Of a stretch of 64,000 nt of DNA, positions 42,870-51,667 are shown in pieces. This DNA is from an uncultured Lachnospiraceae bacterium. GTDB taxonomy: Bacteria; Bacillota; Clostridia; Lachnospirales; Lachnospiraceae. The position numbers were made by a program, and so were the translations under genes. The stretch spans positions 62,001 to 126,000 of the forward strand of contig CAJURU010000007.1 in assembly GCA_910588845.1 (NCBI GenBank), in the 5' to 3' direction. Under the pieces are notes generated by a model. It was given only the letters and a program-made list of their open reading frames with translations, searched no databases and was not told where the DNA came from. The first letter of the stretch is position 1, and each line of letters starts with the position of its first letter.

Positions 42870-43709
42870 ATGCAGCAAGCCGTTGTCACCACCCCCAAAG
42901 CAACCCTTTATCAATCTGTTATTCTAAAAAACAAATGCTTTGTCGGCCAAAGTGTCTCTGATGAGTTATTGTCCGGCTGGTTACTGACCATCACCGAATG
43001 CCGCGGCGACTTCCTCAAGGTTACCACGCATTACGGTTACAGCGGATGGCTGAGGACAAGCGATGTACATAAAATATCCCCGGAGGAGTACGGCATGTGG
43101 AATATCCGCACCGGCTCCTTACTCCTGCTCACCCAACGGCTCACAGATGTTTTAGCGGCCCCAAAAGTACAAGCCCCCATCGTGACTACGCTTTTCATGG
43201 GCAGTACCGTAATTCCCTGCGGCAGCAGAAAAAACGGCTGGCAGAAAATCAGGCTGGCGGACAATACTGTGGGCTATGTACCAGCGATTGCCCTCGCCTC
43301 TTCCCAATCACTGACGGACACTCAGACAGAACTGCGCTCCTCTATCATCAACTACGCCCTGTCCTATCTGGGCACACAGTACCGCTGGGGAGGCAAGACC
43401 CATGAGGGCATCGACTGTTCCGGGCTTACATTTATGAGCTATTTTATGTGCGGAATCCTCATTTACCGTGACGCCGCCATTAAAAGTGGATATCCGGTGC
43501 GCGAAATTCCCCGCTCTCAGATAAAGCCCGCGGACCTTCTGTACTTTCCTGGCCATGTCGCGCTGTACCTGGGCAGCAACAAATATATCCACGCCACCGG
43601 CAACTTAAACAGCTTTGGCTGTGTCATCAACAGTCTCAACCCGCAGGACATGGACTACCGGGCAGATTTAGCAGAAAGTCTGTATGCTGTAGGCAGCGTA
43701 TTTTGCTAA
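42870..43709 (+). CDS. NlpC/P60 cysteine peptidase with SH3-like domains
   Basis: 279 residues. About 1-145 hold two SH3b-like repeats (GWLLTITECRGDFLKVTTHY and KNGWQKIRLADNTVGYVPA). The catalytic domain has YRWGGKTHEGIDCSGLTFMS with the Cys, PGHVALYLG with the His and YIHATG with the third polar residue. This is the plan of gamma-D-glutamyl-L-diamino acid endopeptidases such as YkfC, which cut recycled wall peptides. No signal peptide, so cytoplasmic. It follows the dipeptidase by 52 bases with GAGAGGAG before the ATG. Confidence 0.9.
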   Translation: MQQAVVTTPKATLYQSVILKNKCFVGQSVSDELLSGWLLTITECRGDFLKVTTHYGYSGWLRTSDVHKISPEEYGMWNIRTGSLLLLTQRLTDVLAAPKVQAPIVTTLFMGSTVIPCGSRKNGWQKIRLADNTVGYVPAIALASSQSLTDTQTELRSSIINYALSYLGTQYRWGGKTHEGIDCSGLTFMSYFMCGILIYRDAAIKSGYPVREIPRSQIKPADLLYFPGHVALYLGSNKYIHATGNLNSFGCVINSLNPQDMDYRADLAESLYAVGSVFC

Positions 43710-43784
43710 TGCACTTCTTTTGTATAACAGAAAATGCCTTAATAGTCAAATACCCGCCCTGTGGGTGCATTGCCCGCGGAAATA

Positions 43785-43826
43785 AAATCATTGCGGCCCA
43801 TACAAAAAATGAGACCGCAATGATTT
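43785..43826. terminator. Bidirectional terminator between the NlpC/P60 gene and cysK
   Basis: AAATCATTGCGG (43785-43796) pairs perfectly over 12 bases with CCGCAATGATTT (43815-43826), with A- and T-rich edges on both sides. It lies between two convergent genes. Confidence 0.8.
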
Positions 43827-43844
43827 GTATCTAAAAATTATTTT

Positions 43845-44774
43845 TTAATCCTCAAACAACGGTGTAGAGAAATACCGCTCCGCTGTGTCCGGCAGTATCG
43901 TTACCACCGTCTTTCCTTTTCCCAGTTTTTTCGCTAGCTTGATTGCCGCCGCCACGTTGGTTCCGCTGGAAATGCCGCACATAATCCCTTCCTTGGAAGC
44001 AAGCAGTTTGGAGGTTGTCAGCGCCTCCTCATCTGTGATAATACAGACGTCATCATAGATTTCCTGGTTGAGAATTTCAGGAATCAGGCCGTCGCCGATA
44101 CCCATCTGCAAATGAGTGCCAATGGAACCTCCAGACAAAATTGCCGCATGTTCGGGCTCCACCGCCCAGATTACCATATCGGGATTCTTCTCTTTCAACG
44201 TCTCACCCACACCGGTAATCGTCCCGCCTGTACCAATGCCAGAACAAAATCCATGAATCGGCCCATCTATCTGCTCTAATATTTCCAAACCTGTCTGAAT
44301 CTTATGTACTGCGGGATTTGCTGGATTTTCAAACTGCTGGGGCACAAATACCCGAGAATCCTCCTTCGCCATACGCAGCGCTGTCTGCAAACATTCTTCA
44401 ATACAGGCGCCGATATTTCCAGCATCGTGGATTAAGATAACCTCTGCACCATAATGCTCTACCAGCTTGCGCCGTTCTTCACTGACGGAATCCGGCATGA
44501 TAATTTTCGTCTCATACCCATACACCGCACCCACCAATGCAAGCCCGATTCCCTGGTTGCCGCTGGTCGGCTCAACGATGATTGTATCATCTTTAATCAG
44601 GCCCTGCGCCTGCGCTTCCCGAATCATATTGCAGGCGGTCCTCGTCTTGATGGAGCCGCCGACATTTAATCCTTCAAATTTGACAAGTATTTGTGCACCT
44701 TCCACCTCTGCCATATGATTTAGGCGGATTAACGGTGTGTTTCCCATTGCTTCTAAAATATTTTGATATACCAT
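43845..44774 (-). CDS. cysK: Cysteine synthase (O-acetylserine sulfhydrylase)
   Basis: 309 residues from the ATG at 44774; the frame stays open back into the tRNA, but only this start gives the family N-terminus MVYQNILEAMGNTPLIRLN. GGSIKTRTACNM holds the PLP lysine, PTSGNQGIGLALVG the substrate loop, GIGTGGTITGVG the phosphate loop, and GISSGTNVAAA the C-terminal block. It makes cysteine from O-acetylserine and sulfide. Minus-strand gene downstream of the initiator tRNA. Confidence 0.93.
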   Translation of the reverse strand: MVYQNILEAMGNTPLIRLNHMAEVEGAQILVKFEGLNVGGSIKTRTACNMIREAQAQGLIKDDTIIVEPTSGNQGIGLALVGAVYGYETKIIMPDSVSEERRKLVEHYGAEVILIHDAGNIGACIEECLQTALRMAKEDSRVFVPQQFENPANPAVHKIQTGLEILEQIDGPIHGFCSGIGTGGTITGVGETLKEKNPDMVIWAVEPEHAAILSGGSIGTHLQMGIGDGLIPEILNQEIYDDVCIITDEEALTTSKLLASKEGIMCGISSGTNVAAAIKLAKKLGKGKTVVTILPDTAERYFSTPLFED

Positions 44775-44906
44775 ACTCACTCTGCTTTCTAAAAATATTC
44801 TTAAATGTCTTCCAATGATATGGCAGGTAATACAAAGCGTTGCCCGCCCATACCATAGAGGTATTTGGCAAGTTTGGCTTCTTATCCCCTGTGCATATCT
44901 AAAAAT

Positions 44907-44930
44907 AGCAGCAACCATTTGGTCGCTGCT
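44907..44930 (-). terminator. Terminator after tRNA-fMet
   Basis: On the minus strand AGCAGCGACC (44930-44921) pairs with GGTTGCTGCT (44916-44907) around a four-base loop with one G-U pair, followed by ATTTTTAG. It starts seven bases after the tRNA 3' end. Confidence 0.8.
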
Positions 44931-44936
44931 GTGTAA

Positions 44937-45010
44937 TTGCGGGAGCAGGATTTGAACCTGCGACCTTCGGGTTATGAGCCCGACGAGCTTCCAGACTGCT
45001 CCATCCCGCG
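44937..45010 (-). tRNA. Initiator tRNA-fMet (anticodon CAT)
   Basis: The minus strand folds as a 74-base tRNA: acceptor arm CGCGGGA against TCCCGCA with the C1-A72 mismatch, and anticodon loop CTCATAA closed by TCGGG/CCCGA with three G-C pairs. Both traits mark initiator tRNA. GGTTCAAATCC is the T-arm. The CCA end is not encoded. Confidence 0.96.
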
Positions 45011-45105
45011 CCAACGAAGTCTATTATATTCCATATCATGGAAATTGTCAAACTTTTTCTTCGTTTTATTACCACATACGTTATTATACGCCAAGATACA
45101 CAATT

Positions 45106-45570
45106 TTATTCCTCTGGCTCCGGCGACTGTATAATCTGGATGGCACGATCTCCAGATTTCGCGCTTTCTAACAATGAAGCCGCCATCTTCTGGAAATTGC
45201 CCCCGGAAGAAGTTGCCCCAGCCAGCATATCTATTTCATCCTCGTCCTGGTTCTGCAAAAGCTGTGCGGCATAGTCGCGCGTGTAGCGGTTAGGATATGT
45301 ACCCTGGACGGCATTCATATTCCGCATATAGGCGCTGTCCCAGGATTTTATGAACCCTGCCTTATTCCTGGCATTGTATTCCACATTGACAATCTTTTGA
45401 TCCATTACACAAATAGTAACATACTCTTTCCAGCCAAAACTATAATCCGACATCATGGCTGTGTAATAGCCGTCGACAAACCCTGTTTCCCCTTTACCGT
45501 CACCGCAAGCGGAAATTGTGATACAGAAAAAGAGGCCAAAAAGTATGCCAAAAATCTTACATTTATTCAT
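45106..45570 (-). CDS. FMN-binding domain lipoprotein
   Basis: 154 residues. Residues 1-22 form a lipoprotein signal (IFGILFGLFFCITISACG, lipobox ISAC). GFVDGYYTAMMSDY, VTICVMDQKIVNVEYNA and DMLAGATSSGGNFQKMA match the FMN-binding family, whose GATS motif takes covalent FMN on Thr/Ser. Likely a membrane-surface flavoprotein in extracellular electron transfer or redox sensing. It follows the chemoreceptor gene by five bases and shares its transcript, which hints at a sensory link. Confidence 0.82.
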   Translation of the reverse strand: MNKCKIFGILFGLFFCITISACGDGKGETGFVDGYYTAMMSDYSFGWKEYVTICVMDQKIVNVEYNARNKAGFIKSWDSAYMRNMNAVQGTYPNRYTRDYAAQLLQNQDEDEIDMLAGATSSGGNFQKMAASLLESAKSGDRAIQIIQSPEPEE

Positions 45571-45575
45571 GTTGT

Positions 45576-47528
45576 TTACCTCCTTAACTGGAAACGTCCA
45601 GAAACACCCTGCAATTCTTCTGCTTGCCTGTTGAGCTTCTGACTGGCTGTGGTGCTCTCAAAGCTTGCATCCAGGTTCTTTTGTGCAAAATCATTGATTT
45701 GTCCAATCTGCTCTGTCATATTTTCCAGTGAATCTTTCTGAATTGTCACAGCCTCACCCAGACATTTTGTAATATCTGAAATCTCATTGGAAATAGCCTC
45801 TATATCCTCAAAGGATTCTGCCGCCTGCTTCGCATACTGAACGCCATTTTGAATTGCATGTTGGGAATTACTGATGACCTCCGTAGCATGATGGGCAGAT
45901 TCCGTGCTCTGTGCCGCAAGGTTGCGCACTTCAGAGGCCACAACTGCAAAACCTTTGCCCATCTCACCCGCCCGGCTGGCCTCCACAGAAGCATTCAACG
46001 CCAATATATTGGTCTGCTGCGCAATATCTTCCAACAGCTTATTCACCTTATTGATTTCAATGGCGTTTTCATTGATATCCTCCATTGCTCTCAGAAGGTT
46101 CTTCATATTTTCGTCGCCCACACTCAGGCTTTCTTTTGCTTTCTGCATCAGTTCCCCGGCGCGTATCGTGTTGTCGTTGACATCGCGGATATTTTCCTCT
46201 ATTGCTTTTGTCTCTTCTGTCAGCACCATCAGAGAATTTGACTGCTCTGTGGAGCCGTTATGTACCATGGCAGCGCTTTCCGATACAGTCTTCGCCGTAG
46301 TTAAGACTTCTGCCGAGGACTCCTGCACGGAGCGCAGCATCGTATTCAAAGATACGATAATCTTCTCTAAAGCGTCCTTAATCTGAATAAAGTCCCCCTG
46401 AAATTCTTGATCTATGGAAACGTCAAAATTTCCCTCTGAAATGCTGGATAACACTTTTGAGAGTTGTGAAATATAGCCATTGATTCCCGAAATCGTGTTA
46501 TTCAACGCCACAGACAATACCTGCGTCTCATCTTTCGTCTGAATTACATCAGCAGGCGTCTTTAAATCTCCTTTTTCTAAAAGCTCTATACGATTCGTGA
46601 CGATTTTTAATGATTTACGAATTTTAGAAGAAAATCCCACAATAATTAAAAATGCTAGCACCAGCATTACTACGGTCAAAACGATACCCATCATGATACT
46701 ATCCTGCGCAGGCCCCATAAAATCACTACTGGGCACGATGACCGCCAGGTACCAATTCGTACCATTAATTGGCACATAGCTCACTTGTTTTGCCTCTTTC
46801 CCCTGTCCAATGGTCACAACTCCGGTTTCACCAGATACTACTTTATCTTCCAGCTTCTCAGACCCCGTATATTCTGCCAAATCTATCTGATCCTGAACAA
46901 GTTGCGTGTCCCGGTTACCCATTACTTTACCGTCTTCATTTACAATAAAGGCCTCTCCATTCGCGCTGATATTAATACTGTTGAGCACATCATTCATAAC
47001 TTCATATTTATAAGACCCTACAAGATAGTACAACAGCTCGCCTTCGTTATCATTAATTGGCTTACCCACTGCAAATTCAAGCTGTTCCCCGCTGACATTT
47101 ACATCATCAACTACTACATTTTGCGTCTCTTGCATGAGAGAGAATAGTTTCCGCTCCTGTAATGACTTCGGACAAACCTCTGTTCCTGTATATAATATTC
47201 CCTCCTTATCATACAGACCAAGCCAAATGAATTCAATTCCAGATGCAGCATTCTTAATTACATCAAGTTTACGCCCAATGGGAGTGTTTGCATCCGTTAT
47301 CGTTCCATTATCGCCGATCATAATCATACGGTCTGCCAGTACATGTACATTCCCCTCAACGCTCTGAGATGCCGTTTTGGTCATAGACGGCAATACATTT
47401 GATAATATCGTGCCTGTCAACGATGTCATGGAGCGCGACATTAGAGATACTAACACCAATGCCAAAAGCATTACAATAAAAATTGTGGTGATTAATATTT
47501 TACCGCTGATGCTTCTTTTCGCTTTCAC
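45576..47528 (-). CDS. Methyl-accepting chemotaxis protein with Cache sensor
   Basis: About 650 residues. The frame opens with an ATG at 47546, but a GTG at 47528 sits eight bases after AGGAGG and is preferred. Membrane segments lie near 10-30 and 280-305. Between them is a dCache-type extracellular sensor (IEFIWLGLYDKEGILYTGTE, GEAFIVNEDGKVMGNRDT). A HAMP region follows (about 310-365), then the signalling domain with IAQQTNILALNASVEASRAG and VASEVRNLAAQSTESAHHA, the CheA/CheW hairpin. Ligand unknown. Fits the motility genes on the right edge. Confidence 0.93.
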   Translation of the reverse strand: MKAKRSISGKILITTIFIVMLLALVLVSLMSRSMTSLTGTILSNVLPSMTKTASQSVEGNVHVLADRMIMIGDNGTITDANTPIGRKLDVIKNAASGIEFIWLGLYDKEGILYTGTEVCPKSLQERKLFSLMQETQNVVVDDVNVSGEQLEFAVGKPINDNEGELLYYLVGSYKYEVMNDVLNSINISANGEAFIVNEDGKVMGNRDTQLVQDQIDLAEYTGSEKLEDKVVSGETGVVTIGQGKEAKQVSYVPINGTNWYLAVIVPSSDFMGPAQDSIMMGIVLTVVMLVLAFLIIVGFSSKIRKSLKIVTNRIELLEKGDLKTPADVIQTKDETQVLSVALNNTISGINGYISQLSKVLSSISEGNFDVSIDQEFQGDFIQIKDALEKIIVSLNTMLRSVQESSAEVLTTAKTVSESAAMVHNGSTEQSNSLMVLTEETKAIEENIRDVNDNTIRAGELMQKAKESLSVGDENMKNLLRAMEDINENAIEINKVNKLLEDIAQQTNILALNASVEASRAGEMGKGFAVVASEVRNLAAQSTESAHHATEVISNSQHAIQNGVQYAKQAAESFEDIEAISNEISDITKCLGEAVTIQKDSLENMTEQIGQINDFAQKNLDASFESTTASQKLNRQAEELQGVSGRFQLRR

Positions 47529-47658
47529 TTTAAATTCCTCCTGCATGTTAATGTTCTGTTAATAAAGATAATTTTACTACATAATTTTCACAAATTCAAT
47601 CCCTTGGAATTTTATTTAAGTTCCTTGAGTTACCCCATTTTTTTAATAAGTGATATTT

Positions 47659-47732
47659 TAGTACCAAAAGGTCTTGCTGCCTTCGGCAGTATAGACATCT
47701 TGGTACTATAAATTTGCAAAATAGGGAAACTT
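47659..47732. repeat. Palindromic intergenic element
   Basis: TAGTACCAA (47659-47667) and TTGGTACTA (47700-47708) are perfect inverted repeats around a second hairpin, CTGCC/GGCAG (47677-47689). The right part up to about 47732 recurs near 41594. It lies in the 305-base gap between the divergent chemoreceptor and decarboxylase genes, which otherwise shows no gene. Confidence 0.55.
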
Positions 47733-47833
47733 AAATTAAGTTTCCATTGTGTTTATAGACGTTTTTCTGTATACTTTATAATTAATTATGAACAAGTTTT
47801 TATCAATATTATTATCTCTGAAAGGAGACTGAC

Positions 47834-49333
47834 ATGTCTGAGATTAAATACACCTGGCAGGATGACTCTCCGTTCCTGGACGAAAGGCTGCAAAGCTATG
47901 CCAACAGCGGCTGTTACCCTTTTCATATGCCTGGACATAAGCGCGCCCCCATAGAGTTTCCCAATCCATATTCCATTGATATTACAGAAATTGACCGTTT
48001 TGACAGCCTTTACCATGCAAACGGCATTTTAAAGGAAGCCCAGCAGCGGGCGGCTGAATTTTATGGAGCTAAGGAAACATTTTTCCTGGTAAACGGCAGC
48101 ACTGCCGGCATTTTAAGCGCTATCAGCGCGGCAGTTCCCCGGCTCGGCACGCTGCTCATGGCGCGCAATAGCCATAAATCTGCCTACAATGCTGTCTACC
48201 TAAGAGGTCTGGAAACTGTGTATCTGCTGCCGACAGCCACAGAATTCGGTATCTCCGGTTCAATTTCACCAGCGCATGTAGCGCAGGCGCTCGATGATCT
48301 GCCCCAGATTTCCGCAGTATATATCACTTCACCCACATACGATGGCGTCGCCTCAGATATTCGCACGATCGCGGAAATTGTACATGCATACGATCTGCCG
48401 TTGATTGTCGATGAGGCTCACGGCGCGCATTTTGCGCTTTCTGAAGAATTTCCGGAATCTGCATTAGATTGTGGCGCAGATTTGGTGATACAGAGTATGC
48501 ATAAGACGCTGCCCTGCCTTACACAGACGGCGCTTTTGCATGTAAATTCTCAGCGCATTGACCGAGATGCATTAGAAAATTTTATTTCCATCTACCAGAC
48601 CAGCTCGCCTTCATACCTGTTGATGGCGTCCATGGAACAATGCATTCGTTTTCTCAACGAAAAGAAAGATGAGCAGCTGGCAAAATACTTGCCGCAGCTC
48701 AAAAGTTTTTATAAGAAAGCCAGGAATCTCAAACATCTGAAAATATTTGACAAAGAAACTTGCCCGCAGGAATCATGCTTTGACCACGATATCACCAAGA
48801 TATTAATTTCTGTAGGGGATTCATCGCTGACCGGCCAGAAATTGTACCGTAAACTGCTGCACAATTATTATTTACAACTGGAAATGTGCTCCGGCCATTA
48901 CGTCACAGCCCTGTCCAGCCTTATGGATACGCCGGAAGGTTTGGCACGGCTCTTGCATGGACTGAGGGAAATTGACGACGAAATTTCGCTGGCTGCACCA
49001 CGGCCAGCCTCTGGACCGGTAATTCTCGGCTCCCGCACAGCCAAACAACCCGGCCAGCTGACAAGTAACGATATTTATCAGCCCCCCAAACCACAGATGC
49101 CGATCGCCCTTGCCATGGAACAGCCGGCGGAACCGCTTTCTCTGAAAGCTTCCACCGGACACATTAGCCAGGAATTTATCTACCTCTATCCACCAGGCAT
49201 ACCGCTCGTTACCCCAGGAGAAATCCTCACAGGTAAAATTATCAGCATTGTCGACCAGTGCCGAAAGCTCGGACTGACCGTGGAAGGGCTGAGCGATAGA
49301 AGCAATCAGACAATCAAAGCGGTGAAATCTTAA
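47834..49333 (+). CDS. Orn/Lys/Arg decarboxylase family protein (PLP-dependent)
   Basis: 499 residues. FHMPGHKRAP is the conserved N-terminal block, FLVNGSTAGILSAI the cofactor-phosphate loop, LPLIVDEAHGAHFA the Asp/His pair on PLP, and QSMHKTLPCLTQTALLH the Schiff-base Lys. The C-terminal half has IYLYPPGIPLVTPGE. The enzyme decarboxylates arginine, lysine or ornithine toward polyamines; the substrate cannot be told apart by eye. In many Clostridia this gene lies directly before gmk; here a 5-kb block lies between. GGAGA precedes the ATG. Confidence 0.92.
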   Translation: MSEIKYTWQDDSPFLDERLQSYANSGCYPFHMPGHKRAPIEFPNPYSIDITEIDRFDSLYHANGILKEAQQRAAEFYGAKETFFLVNGSTAGILSAISAAVPRLGTLLMARNSHKSAYNAVYLRGLETVYLLPTATEFGISGSISPAHVAQALDDLPQISAVYITSPTYDGVASDIRTIAEIVHAYDLPLIVDEAHGAHFALSEEFPESALDCGADLVIQSMHKTLPCLTQTALLHVNSQRIDRDALENFISIYQTSSPSYLLMASMEQCIRFLNEKKDEQLAKYLPQLKSFYKKARNLKHLKIFDKETCPQESCFDHDITKILISVGDSSLTGQKLYRKLLHNYYLQLEMCSGHYVTALSSLMDTPEGLARLLHGLREIDDEISLAAPRPASGPVILGSRTAKQPGQLTSNDIYQPPKPQMPIALAMEQPAEPLSLKASTGHISQEFIYLYPPGIPLVTPGEILTGKIISIVDQCRKLGLTVEGLSDRSNQTIKAVKS

Positions 49334-49357
49334 CTATTGCCGACCTTCTCTTGTAAG

Positions 49358-49390
49358 GGAACCACCCATACGTCAGCGAAGGGTGGTTCC
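49358..49390 (+). terminator. Terminator after the decarboxylase gene
   Basis: GGAACCACCC (49358-49367) pairs perfectly over 10 bases with GGGTGGTTCC (49381-49390) in the gap between two convergent genes. No long T-run follows. Confidence 0.7.
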
Positions 49391-49427
49391 TATAAGCCGT
49401 TCATAAAATAAGATAACATAACACTTC

Positions 49428-50744
49428 TTAATCCCATGGCAAAACATTTCCCATGACTTTTCTTGGCTGGGCTTTAATCTGCACATCAAATTTTAATGAG
49501 GTTCTGGTTATTTTTGTATCCGCATTATGTAGCCTCATAGTAATAATCCATTTGTCAAAATAAATCTCCATTGTTGTTTTGCTATTGGGCTTTATCCGAA
49601 CCTCAACAATCTCTTCTGGCATAGTAATCATTTTAACAGCCCGGTTATTTTTCTCACCTTTATACGGACGCATCAATGTGCCATGCATATTATATGGATA
49701 TACTTTTGTTGATTCAGAAGAATCATCTTTAATAAATTTATAAAAATCCTGCGTCCCAAACATATATTCAAAGAATAACTGCGTAAAATCTTTCACATTT
49801 TTCTGCTTCTCTATGCTGTCATCACTATTTGCCATTCCCAATTCTTTTATCTCTTTTACAAAAAGCTTGATAATAGGGGCATAAAATATATCCATTTTTT
49901 CTTCTACGCATGACCATTTCTCATATTTTCCCGCATACTCATCAATCTTTAACAATATCTCTTCCATACTATCCAGAAAATCCTGGCTACAGTGAAACCG
50001 GCCATTTGTCCATTCTTTGGCAAAATCAGGTTCTTCCGTAATTCTTGGATGCTTAACTGCCTCATGGTTATTTATGCAACTTATTCCAATATCACTTATC
50101 TGTTTCGTATGCAATTTATCCTGATAAATTGCAAAATCAATATCCCTGACATCCCCTTTAACCCCTGCACGGTCCGGCATAGCCTTAAGCACGCCATAAA
50201 CCGGGTCATGGCTTGTTAATATTGGCTCTACTCTACAAAGATATCTTGCCGCTGCTCTAGCTGCCCTATTATATTTATTCGAAGATGTCTCTAAATGGAT
50301 CATTTCCATCCTATCTTCATCATCAGGATCTTCCTCTGATTCTTCTGTCATCTGGTAGGCCCTTTCAATATTCTTATAATTTTTATCTTTTACTATTTCA
50401 ATCCTTTCTGATCCCCAATTGTTATTTTTAAGTTCCCTATACAACTCTACTAATGTTGCGTATTCAAATGCCTTTCCTGTAATTACTGTATTTGTAATCC
50501 GACGGTCAACCTTTATTTCTGCTTCTGGATTTTCCATATTTAACAACGGTCTTAAATCCTCCGCTGTCAATATTTTATAGACTTCTTCTGCAATTGCCTC
50601 TGCCAGCCTCACCGGGACAGCATTCCCAATCTGCTTATACTTACTATCCAAATCTCCGCAAAATTCCATATCTGGCGGAAATGTCTGGATTACCGCTGCT
50701 TCTTTATAACTTAGCCTTCTATTATTAACTCCTACAAATATAAT
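49428..50744 (-). pseudogene. HaeIII-type restriction endonuclease fused to a truncated cytosine methyltransferase
   Basis: The open frame begins after an in-frame TAA (50747-50745) with no start codon before the ATG at 50669, which lacks a ribosome site. The first 50 codons read NNRRLSYKEAAVIQTFPPDM and YKQIGNAVPVRLAEAIAEEV, the last two conserved blocks (IX-X) of C5-cytosine methyltransferases. The frame then continues into a HaeIII-family endonuclease: GKAFEYATLVELYREL, GVKGDVRDIDFAIYQDK and GISCINNHEAVKHPRI, then DFAKEW. Catalytic methyltransferase blocks I-VIII are gone. Either the stump is inert or protection comes from elsewhere. The REase part itself looks full length. Confidence 0.75.
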
Positions 50745-50846
50745 TTAATTAAGAATTTTTCCATATATGTTCTCCTTTGAATTAATTACAGAACATGTGT
50801 TCTTCATTTTCAAGCCCTTTTTTATTTATTTCTATATACTCCCACA

Positions 50847-51572
50847 TCACAATACCCCGAACAATCCCCGGATATCCCCCTCATCTATTATCCTGTCACT
50901 GGGCTTGCCTTCATTGGCAAGCATCTCTTCCACTTTATTGGCAAGGGTCACATCAATAAAGCGTCCAACATCAATGCCGCGCAGTTCAAAGAACAATAAC
51001 GGCTGCTCATCCAGACGGACGCCCACGCCATAGAGGACAGCGGAAACGTGTTTGCACATCAGCGCCCAGTCCGGGCAGCTGCATTGGAAACTGATTTCTT
51101 TGGGCGTTGGGAAAAATCCATCCTTGCCCTGGAACAGTTCCTGCATCTCTACAGGGAAATTTCCAGACATCAATTGCTCAATATTTTCCATTTTCCTGCC
51201 GCATTTTTCAATAATATTCTGGCATTTCTCCTCAGAAAGCGGGCTGATACGGATTTCTATTTTATATGGAGCTTTCCGCGTCCCCTGCACCCGTGCAAGG
51301 ATTTTGCCCTTTTTTATTTTTAAGTCAAGAACTGCCCCTGTCCTCACATAACGTTTCCCTCTGTCCAGACGGTTCTCATAATCTGCATACTGCTCTAAAT
51401 TACTGCACCACGCCTTGCCCCACCAATTTTTCACAAGCATCCTGCCCTGTACCACTACCGGCTCCAGGACGTTTCCTTTTTTTGCTTCCTTTTTCCTGCT
51501 CGCCGCAGCATTCCTTTTTAGCTCGGAAGCATTTGGCTGGCTGTAAAAACCTGTATTCCAATATTTGCCCAT
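50847..51572 (-). CDS. SWIM zinc-finger protein
   Basis: 241 residues. ISFQCSCPDWALMCKHVSAVLY near 180 is the SWIM motif (C-x-C-x(n)-C-x-H), and WWGKAWCSNLEQYADYENRL near the N-terminus is the usual partner block of SWIM proteins paired with SNF2 helicases. It probably binds DNA or protein as accessory to the ATPase encoded 95 bases upstream on the same strand. Confidence 0.9.
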   Translation of the reverse strand: MGKYWNTGFYSQPNASELKRNAAASRKKEAKKGNVLEPVVVQGRMLVKNWWGKAWCSNLEQYADYENRLDRGKRYVRTGAVLDLKIKKGKILARVQGTRKAPYKIEIRISPLSEEKCQNIIEKCGRKMENIEQLMSGNFPVEMQELFQGKDGFFPTPKEISFQCSCPDWALMCKHVSAVLYGVGVRLDEQPLLFFELRGIDVGRFIDVTLANKVEEMLANEGKPSDRIIDEGDIRGLFGVL

Positions 51573-51667
51573 CTATTATCCTCACTAACTTTATATTCTT
51601 CTGATACTACAGCTTGCCCCAACGCGCAGGCTAAACTGCCCTACAATATCCCACTTTTCCGTTGTCA

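Noticed and set aside
43845..45014. Long cysK frame starting inside the tRNA
   Set aside because: The first 80 codons cover the tRNA and its terminator and are not family-like; the start at 44774 gives the normal N-terminus.
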